Origin: Leptasterias polaris
Lineage: Eukaryota; Echinodermata; Asteroidea; Forcipulatida; Asteriidae
Direction of reading: 5' to 3'
NCBI GenBank assembly: GCA_037783415.1
Contig: JAZGTN010000215.1
Location: 310,001 to 374,000, forward strand
DNA: 64,000 bases
Part shown: in pieces, positions 57,263-64,000 of the stretch
Layout: each line of letters starts with the position of its first letter
How positions within the stretch are numbered: the stretch's first letter is position 1
Program-made: the position numbers and the translations under genes
Notes under the pieces: generated by a model
Told to the model about the DNA's origin: nothing
Seen by the model: only the letters and a program-made list of their open reading frames with translations
The model's database searches: none

Positions 57263-58535
57263 CAAGATTTTAGCCAGGATTTGAAAATAGGGTGTCCAAA
57301 TTTGACTGGATTGAAAAACAGGGCGTCCAAATTGTTGGGGTAAATTTTCAGCAAGCATGTACCACAGAACTATTATTGCATTTACTGTGTACTCCACGTA
57401 TGCTTTGGGTCTGGGCCGATTAAAGGGTTTAAAAAAAAGAAATCAGCACCGTACGGGGGCCCTAAGAATTGTAGTATTTCGCGCAGTGTTATTATTATTT
57501 TTAAAGTTTGGGCGGGGTCACGACTTTTTCATATTGATTTCCCCCGTACAAGAGTCGAGTTGCGGTATTCTATTTCTATAGCCCGCGAATTATATACGAA
57601 ACAATCGTTAACATTTCAATGTACATGTACATCATGTACATGTACATTTACAGTGTACCACTACGAGGGATAGTTTGATAGTGAGGGAGGTGAGCATTTA
57701 AGAAGTACTGTCCTTCAATATTACGGTGTGCAGTGAGCATTCTTTATTAAACCTGCATTACCCATACTCATGGTGGGAGGTTCACACATTACAAACAGAC
57801 ACGCACGTTTTGACTCATACACTGCGCATGTGCGATGTTCTGCATACAAAATTAATATGCACTGAAAGGTTGCCGGCAGCCAGAAAAGAGCGGGAATGAC
57901 GTGCCTAGACTTGGTTCCAAGTCTGTGCTCCTGGTTTTTAGTCTACCTGCATTGCCTGAAATAGCGCCCTCTTGTGGATTAACCTCCGTCTTTAACCTAC
58001 GAGTTAGAGCGCGTGATAGCCAATCTGCGGGGGGATTTTGTGTGGCTGATGCAGAAAAATAACCCTTATCTCAGACTTGAAATCAAGTCTACAACACGTG
58101 TGTCTCGAGTGCTGCTATCACACACAACCCTGGTAGGTACACGACATGTACATGTACATGTACACAACGCTTTTTACGTCGACATACATGTACATGTACT
58201 GTACATATGTACTTTGTAAACTTGTCTATACTGCGTGGCGTACTGTCTGATGTTAAATTTGATCCCTTTGTCGGTAAACAATGAATGGGCGATCAGTATA
58301 TTTAAGATAAATTGGTTGTATCTTGCATAAAATTACCTTCACTGCAGCTGGCAGGTAGTAATAGTTTTGGATTTGCGTTCGTTTTGCTTACAATTTCAGG
58401 TATTCGGATGTAATTTTTTTAAATTATGTAAAAAAACCAGGGCGTCTTCAAGGGCTTCCGACAGTTTTTCGGGGCGTCCAAAAATAAAATAGGGCATCCA
58501 AAAGACGCCCCGACGTATCGCTGGCTAATAGCTTG
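57263..58535. mobile_element. hAT MITE nested in the transposon gene, CGACACAG duplication
   Basis: Perfect 8 bp duplications CGACACAG at 57255-57262 and 58536-58543; ends CAAGATTTTAGCCAG and (reverse complement) CAAGCTATTAGCCAG. Removing it restores the family motif MNPTQ...LPVFHAFTG. Subterminal AGGG(C/T)(G/A)TCCAAA motifs occur at both ends (57287, 57321, 58438, 58479, 58493). It contains two (ACATGT)n runs. No transposase. Confidence 0.95.
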
Positions 58536-58692
58536 CGACACAGTGTCTGACTCTCCCAGTCTTTCATGCGTTCACCGGGTGTGATACTGTATAGATCGCT
58601 GGCAGTGGAAAGAAGACTGCCTGGGAAACTTGGATTTCCTTCCCAGAGGTGAATGATGCTTTCAGTGAGCTCCTACATGTACAAATGTATGC

Positions 58693-59124
58693 ATGCCAAG
58701 TGAGGTCAGTGAAGGATCAATGTTACTGCTAGAACGATTTGTGGTGCTGATGTACGACCAAACCAGTGAGAGCATGGAAGTGAATGATGCCAGGAAACAG
58801 CTCTTCACACAGAAGTCTAGAACCCTGGATAACATTCCTCCAACCCAGGCAGCACTCAAGCAGCACATCAAGCGCACTTGCTACCAGGCCAACTGTTGGA
58901 ACCAGGCATTGACCAAGGATCCAGAGATAACAGAGCCATCTGACTGGGGCTGGACAAACAAAACAACTGGCCGGAAGCCTCTTTGGACCACTCTACCTGA
59001 GGCATCAAAATCGTGCCCTGACTTGATCCACTGTCGCTGCAAGAAAGGGTGCACTGGACGTTGCAGATGTGTCAAAGCTGCACTCAAGTGCACTGCACTG
59101 TGCTCTTGTTCTGGAGACTGTTAG
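58693..59124 (+). pseudogene. Open C-terminal fragment with nine-cysteine CXC module
   Basis: An uninterrupted 143-codon stretch within the decayed gene. It has LERFVVLMYD, IPPTQAALKQHIKR, PSDWGWT and PLWTTLPEASKSCPDL, then a C-terminal CxCKKGC...CxC...CTALCSC...C module resembling Tesmin/TSO1-type CXC repeats. Such modules bind zinc and DNA. The ATG is not a native start. Confidence 0.8.
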
Positions 59125-59629
59125 ATTTTGATCGTTACCATTACATGCATTAGGATATTCATAAGTTGTGGACAGTGCTAAATTAATGTGGACATCTATA
59201 GTGGTAATGAAGAGGTTTTAGGTCGTATTTGGAATAGCTTTGTGGGTCTTCTGGGCACAATTTGATAGAGCTGCTTACCGGTAAGCAAATTTTTGTGCTA
59301 ACTGTAGTAGACAAATTTGCTTAAGCATCAGCACATTTCACAGGTTAGCAAGAAAATAGGGCAGCCACCTTGTGCGTTTACAATAGGTTTGCATTGGTAT
59401 GTCATTAATTTTCGTGCAGTAAGCACCGTAAGGTTAGCATACCTTTTCGTGTGCTTAGTTACGGTTAGTAGTAGCGCTATGAAGTAGAAACTCATACGTA
59501 AGCACCAAATTGGTCGTTAAGCAGCTCTATGAAATTGGGCCCTGGATAGTTAGAGTGGTGGTAATATTTAACATGGGTCTTCTCTATTTATTTTTAATTA
59601 TTACTCCTAAGTGTCAAAATAGAGCCAAA

Positions 59630-59983
59630 GTTTAACAAAAAATCACTTTTTGGACCTAATTTGACGTTAACCTTGACCTAAATACATATTTTTTTAGTTT
59701 TGGCGATTTCAAAAGTATTACCAAATGATTTGGCATCCCCAATTTAGTTAAAAATGACACCTGAAACATTTTTCTACACTATTTGGTTCGAAAGTTAAGC
59801 TTGTTTGTACATCAGACAATGCGGACTGGCGGCCATTTTGGATTTGACCTCTCAGGGTCATCAGAGGTCAAATCTGACTTCCCTCCACATCTGAAAATAA
59901 ATCTTATGGTGAAAACTAACTATGCTAGAAGTTTCATGCTTTTCTCAAAAAGTGCACAATTTTCTTGCTTAGCCGCTGCACTA
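59630..59983 (-). repeat. Right TIR of the 5.7 kb transposon
   Basis: It ends GCTTAGCCGCTGCACTA followed by the TTA duplication at 59984. It contains the same GGTCAAATCTGACTTCCCTC block as the left TIR in inverse order. Confidence 0.88.
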
Positions 59984-60335
59984 TTATGATTTTTAGAAAT
60001 ATTAAACTTTGATTTACTGTATTTCGACACCTGATGACGTCATCATGACGTCACTCCAGCGGTGTCTTCTACAAGTAACGATCTAACTATATGCGAAGTT
60101 TGAAGCTTGTGTGAGCTTCGGAACTGTGCGGTTTTTTGCGGACAATCGCGGGGGATAAGCAGAAGAAGTATTTTTTTTTAAACGTACAAAAACAAGGTGT
60201 TCTGGGCGGATTGCCCGAACACCTAAAAAGAAAAAAACGAACAAAAACAAGAGGTGTTCGGCTGTCGCCCGAACACCTAAAAATACGAACAATAACAAGG
60301 TGTTCCGGGCGGAGTGCCCGAACACCTAAAAAAAA
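59984..60335 (+). repeat. Right part of the interrupted dispersed repeat with three hairpins
   Basis: It continues from 54260: TTATGATTTTTAGAAATATT AAACTTTG, CACCTGATGACGTCATCATG, GACAATCGCGGGGGATAAG and GAAGAAGTATT. It ends in hairpins 60196-60224, 60253-60278 and 60299-60327 (GGTGTTC...GAACACC, with different loops). Confidence 0.88.
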
Positions 60336-60348
60336 TCTGTACGATTAC

Positions 60349-60810
60349 AATAGACTGTGCAAGTCTCGCGCGTAATCGAACTTCCGGGACCATATTGGTC
60401 CCAACCATATGGAGTTTTACGTGGGCGAGATTTTGTTTCGTCAATTATTTTAGTGTAACGTAGGTTACAACATGTATGACCTAGAAAAGTATGTTGTTGG
60501 GAATGTAATACTAAGTGATAACATATGAAAGTAAAACCAATTCAACAATATAACGAAGAAAACCCAAGAATTAAACTTGACCTCAGCTTCCGGTTATTGC
60601 AATTATAATCGCCAGATGCTGTAATTGCAAAGCAAACCCTTTTCATTGCAGTCTAGTTGTTGAGGCGTCAGCATCCTCTTTAAACTGCGATACGGGTCCA
60701 TTTAAGACCCGTTTGACCTTCACGAATCCGCGTAAGGGGTTTCTAAAAAGTTAACATCAAATAGGCATCCTTGTCCCAGAGTTTTAATTTTTTTTCAATA
60801 ATAATATACA
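60349..60810 (-). repeat. Partial copy of the 37.4-38.2 kb MITE-like repeat
   Basis: It starts AATAGACTGTGCAAGTCTCG, then CATATGGAGTTTTACGTGGG and down to ACAAGGATGC-complement near 60760. It is inverted relative to the 37.4 kb copy and lacks the other end. Confidence 0.85.
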
Positions 60811-60814
60811 CACT

Positions 60815-61195
60815 GTCAGTTCCGGGTCAAAATAAACAGATAGAAAATAAGTTCCAAGTCCAGAATCCTTTCCTTTTCTTCTTAAACTTGTATTACAAAT
60901 TTATTCAATGATTACAAATATTTACACAGGAATTACGACTTAAATGTAACAGCTCAAAAGAAAATTTGGCAAAAGTTAAATTACCCTCAATTCTTATTAA
61001 GGTTTGTATTTGGTTTTCTCACAAGCCTTGGGTTTTATACTTTCTCACTGTCATTTCCGTGTCAAAATAAACAGATAGAAAATAAGTTCCAATGCCAAAA
61101 TCCTGTCCATTTCTTCTTAAACTTGAATTGACAAATTTATTCAATGATTACATATATTTACACAGAAATTATGGTTTTCTCACAGTTGTTTGGCT
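60815..61195. repeat. ~235 bp direct duplication
   Basis: CAAAATAAACAGATAGAAAA TAAGTTCCAA occurs at about 60829 and 61064, each followed by a similar TTCTTCTTAAACTTG and ATTCAATGATTACA stretch. It could be from a retroelement terminus; no protein. Confidence 0.75.
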
Positions 61196-61199
61196 CGAG

Positions 61200-62620
61200 T
61201 AATTACATGAACTGAGCCAGGGTTACTTGGAGCTTTCCCCGTAAATTAATAAGGTCGTCTCTGCAACCAATACAGTACATGAAAACTACTCTTGGGTTTT
61301 AACGTTCATGTTTGTACTGGCTGGCACTTCACCACATTCATACATTCAATTAATAATATTGTTCATACAGAAATGATACTCTGCCGATATTACTGTTATT
61401 GGTTTGGGGAGTAGACTACGAGTTGTGCTCTATCTTGGAGCCTGCTCTTTCTCTGCCTAGCATACTCAGTCTGGCAATGACGGCTCTCCAGTCCATAAAG
61501 GTAGTGCTTTAGCCTCGTCTCTTGGTAGGTATCTCTTCTCTTCTTACAAACTCTCCCGTTATCAACGGCCATCTATAATTTAAAGTAACCAACCAAAACT
61601 ATCGAAACATGGGAAATACTTAATTTGGTTACACAGCGAAAGATAATTACTTTGAATAATACATCTTTCAATGCACCTCCACATTTCTTTGGTATTGAAT
61701 CAACATACAATTTTATCTCTAGCAATTCAGCAATTCAGCAATTCAGCAACTGTTTGAGCTTACGCAAATTTAGTTATCAAATTAGTCAATGCAGTTTCCC
61801 TTATACAACAATTTAAAAGTATAGGGTACAGAACTTACGGATTTCCAATGCGGCGTCCGTTACTTTAAAGTCGTGCTGGTTGGGTCGTGCTGCCTCCATA
61901 CATGTATACTATACGGCCCGTATGCCGCATGATGATGTTGATTTGCCCCAGTGGCAGTATTTACTGGGCAAAGGCTTTGACATCTACAATCTATGTCAAC
62001 TGATGCACAAATCTCATGATGGTCAGTGGCAAGCAGTCCCTCTCACAACCTCTCACTCTCAGATTTCGGTTCCCACTGCAACTCACATTTCATCTACATA
62101 TACATTCTAAACCCCCTCACTGGTTTTCACCCTTTTGTACTGAACCGCACCCCTCTTATATAATCTAACTCATTGTTTGACTGTTTCCTTCTACACTAAT
62201 ACAATAAACAATAAAGAGACAATTACAAACTATGTTCTGCAGCCTATATGGAACTGCTACTTTATTGTTATTTCCATCCTCTTAGTAATTCTAGGTTAAC
62301 CCCTATAAAGTACCTATCCAAAGAACTACAATATAAAACCAAAGTAAGGGTATGTATACAATGTACAACAAAAGTCACATGCAAACAAAGAAGTACATTG
62401 GAAGTCCATGGCCTGATCACATTCCACTTTGGAGCCATAACTAGTTTGGTTAATATGCAAATAAGGTTACTCCATTTAGTTCCAAAGGTAAGATTTACTT
62501 TGGACTGACTCATTTTGTCCACAGGTAAGTGAAAATAAAGGCAAATTTTAATATGCATTGTGACACACACTATTGTGATTGTTTTTTCAAAAGCTAAAAC
62601 TTTTCATAAAATTGTAATGC
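61200..62620. other. No gene recognised
   Basis: Short frames only (for example 61880-62110 plus, no domain known to me). AATTCAGC is repeated four times at 61724-61747. Confidence 0.35.
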
Positions 62621-62644
62621 AGTGTTCTCCACACACGTATTTTG

Positions 62645-62735
62645 GGAGGGCGGGCCGCCCTCCCAAAGTTTAAGGCCGCCCTGCCAAAGAATTGGCCGCC
62701 CTGCTAAAATAATTGGCCGCCCTGCCAAAAAAATG
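62645..62735. repeat. GGCCGCCCTGCCAAA repeats
   Basis: Four to five copies of (T)GGCCGCCCT(G/C)C(C/T)AAA spaced 20-25 bp, the first facing an inverted GGAGGGCGGGCCGCCCTCCC palindrome at 62645-62664. Probably subterminal binding repeats. Confidence 0.8.
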
Positions 62736-63033
62736 ACAAACAGACTATTTTTAGCCTGCACTTAATACGATCAAACGAGTAGCCGACGAGCCAAGCCCGA
62801 CTTCTAAGCGGCAGCATTGGAATTGCGATCGTTCATTTATTTTTAGTATACATGTACACATGTACACATGTACAAACGTTAAAACACGATGCACACACAA
62901 TCACATGGTTCTGACTGCTGAGTATCCACCGCTGCACGTGCATCGGCCCAACAACGTTCGGTCGGTATATGCATAGCGCATACATGTACACAACACACAC
63001 GGTCCAAAGTCCAAGCTAACCAACACTCCGCAC

Positions 63034-63962
63034 CAGGGGGGGGGGGCGGAAGGGGTGTTGCGCAATCATTTGCGATCGCTGTTTGGGTACACTCCATTTT
63101 AAAAATAGGTAATGACCATTAAAAAACAAAAAGAAATCCATGTATACCGTTAAAATTATCTCTTTAACAGCACTGAAAACATAACAGTGTATATCGTAAG
63201 AGTATTTTCAATTGTTGAGGCTTAATTTTAAATAAAGTGCGTAAAAATATTATCGAAAATTTTCTGTTGGTTTATTGCAGCGGCTAACGTGTATGAATGG
63301 GTCCAGGTGGGAATTTCGTTACAAATGGTCTCCCCTAAAATGGCTACAAATATCGACATAATGTGAAAAAAATTATCGTTCATCCTCTTATTTTTTTCCA
63401 TTAACGTAATATTTAGGAATAGATCTTTCATTCCTGAAAGTTTAATCAAAATCCCTCGGTACATCCTCTAGATATTTGACGATTTGTAAAAGTGTTTTTG
63501 GAGAGAATGGATCCCGCCAATACTTATTTTGCGTTCAAACGATCTCTGTTGACGGACGGGAACATTTGCCGCAGGTAATTGTAATTCTGAGGCAACATAC
63601 ACATCTAAAACAGATATGTTATACATGTCGTTTAGGTTAAATATATGTTGTTTATTAAATAGTTAATTTACTGAAGCAGTTGGCAAGGCAAAAAAGAATT
63701 GACAAATGTTTTCTGGTGTAAAGATTTTGTGAATTTACAACATTTGAAGATAACAATACCCTCTGATAAAATGGACTCGTCCAGGCAGTCTCAACGGCAC
63801 GCAGCGGAGAGCAACCGTAAATTCAAATAGTGTGTACTGTGCATACACACACATCCGTTTGTACGTGGGGAGCTTCGACCAGTCCACGTCGCGATGGTCG
63901 AATGAGATTATTTTCAACGTAGGTGGCGCGCTGGTGGCGCTACCCCTTCCGCCCCCCCCCTG
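63034..63962. mobile_element. hAT element, 929 bp, perfect 8 bp duplication CTCCGCAC
   Basis: TIRs CAGGGGGGGGGGGCGGAAGG (left) and CAGGGGGGGGGCGGAAGGGG (reverse complement of right) are flanked by CTCCGCAC at 63026-63033 and 63963-63970. The ATG at 63507 opens 22 codons (MDPANTYFAFKRSLLTDG...) ending at a donor (CGCAG|GTAATT). This may be a relic first exon of the element, but it has no recognised domain. Confidence 0.92.
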
Positions 63963-64000
63963 CTCCGCACGCTGTGATTGGCCGTTGAATTACCATATTC

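Larger units (their letters stand above)
55040..59124 (+). pseudogene. Decayed transposon protein with CXC (Cys-rich) C terminus
   Basis: Fragments in several frames follow the order of a repetitive invertebrate protein family: PSAYTIVPPTALKK, FAWLSKVKTAVEKSTMDGW (frame 1), a shift at about 55345 to VVAADQPLYALAKEVRWTWP and FGGLHIEMATLQLLGD (frame 3), then PWMFALDHTHYSKWLP and HIRDMTTLAVKHPDVL in other frames. Next come DLVLDVYLPASLK (56770-56810), EADTRLLAS, DVFVLAVAYL and MAATMNPTQ, the hAT insertion, then LPVFHAFTGCDTV and the open tail 58693-59124. Stops (for example 55829, 56094) and at least five frameshifts make it non-functional. The N-terminal Cys/His modules are missing. EADTR and DVxVLA resemble acidic-residue motifs of PIN/XPG-like nucleases (inference). 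Confidence 0.85.
54261..59983 (+). mobile_element. 5.7 kb DNA transposon, ~350 bp TIRs, TTA target duplication (Academ-like candidate)
   Basis: TIRs: 54261-54605 and about 59630-59983, starting TAGTACAGCGG and TAGTGCAGCGG. They carry TTTTGAGAAAAGCATGAAAC and AAATCCAAAATGGC, and are flanked by TTA (54258-54260, 59984-59986). It holds a decayed gene at 54990-59124 for a long protein with a nuclease-like middle and a nine-cysteine CXC end. A hAT element is nested at 57263-58535. TIR sequence differs from the 13.4 kb element, so it is a different family with the same TAG ends and 3 bp duplication. Superfamily (Academ) is inferred from duplication length, the EADTR/nuclease-like region and the Cys-rich tail. 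Confidence 0.88.
62621..64000. mobile_element. hAT-like element, right end outside window, interrupted by another hAT
   Basis: Left end candidate CAGTGTTCTCCACACACG (62621), with subterminal GGCCGCCCTGCCAAA repeats (62650-62732). The block 62880-63033 plus 63963-64000 is homologous to 44830-45025. A 929 bp hAT splits it at 63034-63962. Confidence 0.6.

Noticed and set aside
54261..59983. CACTA (EnSpm) classification based on the terminal CACTA
   Set aside because: CACTA stands at the 3' end of the right TIR instead of the 5' end of the left one, so the orientation is wrong; the encoded protein also does not fit EnSpm.
63507..63574. First exon of a host gene (MDPANTYFAF...)
   Set aside because: It lies wholly inside the 929 bp hAT element flanked by CTCCGCAC; at most a relic of that element.

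Overview
The window is eukaryotic, intron-rich and AT-rich, and probably comes from a marine invertebrate. The absence of operon-like ORFs, the GT-AG exons, the many tRNA-derived SINEs, the nested DNA transposons, a Penelope-like retroelement and the abundant (ACATGT)n microsatellites all say this. Some of the repeats look to me like echinoderm or other ambulacrarian repeats, but that is from memory of repeat style and is not proved here.

One host gene dominates. It lies on the minus strand and runs from about 47.9 kb off the left edge of the window. It encodes a transglutaminase (protein-glutamine gamma-glutamyltransferase). I reconstruct eight coding exons with matching splice phases (47874-47712, 47226-47044, 46242-45994, 41647-41529, 39564-39457, 29937-29763, 28274-28136, 294-191), about 413 residues. 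The catalytic Cys323, His382 and Asp405 are all present, with the spacing of factor XIII. The gene is open-ended, because the C-terminal beta-barrels lie beyond base 1. Its seventh intron is 27.8 kb and is packed with transposons.

The rest is mobile and repetitive DNA. From left to right: a dispersed repeat family rich in TGACGTCA palindromes, terminal hairpins and a CTCF-like motif (0.4-10.6 kb, including a 143-149 bp minisatellite and four tandem 1.1-1.3 kb units); a Penelope-like element with a GIY-YIG domain (10.9-11.7 kb); a 4.3 kb DNA transposon with 229 bp inverted repeats and a GGA target duplication, holding an intact four-exon gene (13427-17754); a hAT element with a perfect 8 bp duplication and a nested MITE (19532-21675); more dispersed repeats, foldbacks and SINEs; a Harbinger-type MITE (29032-29576); GTCATCA minisatellites; and several MITEs and SINEs up to 44 kb.

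Upstream of the transglutaminase start (48-64 kb) there are two full tRNA-derived SINEs and a 5.7 kb transposon (54261-59983). That transposon has long inverted repeats, a TTA duplication and a decayed gene ending in a cysteine-rich CXC module; a 1.3 kb hAT element is nested in it. At the right edge a hAT-like element is itself interrupted by another hAT. The 13.4 kb and 54.3 kb elements appear to carry complementary N- and C-terminal parts of one transposon protein family, and both begin with TAG and make 3 bp duplications. An undisrupted paralogue of the 54.3 kb insertion site survives at 8.7 kb.
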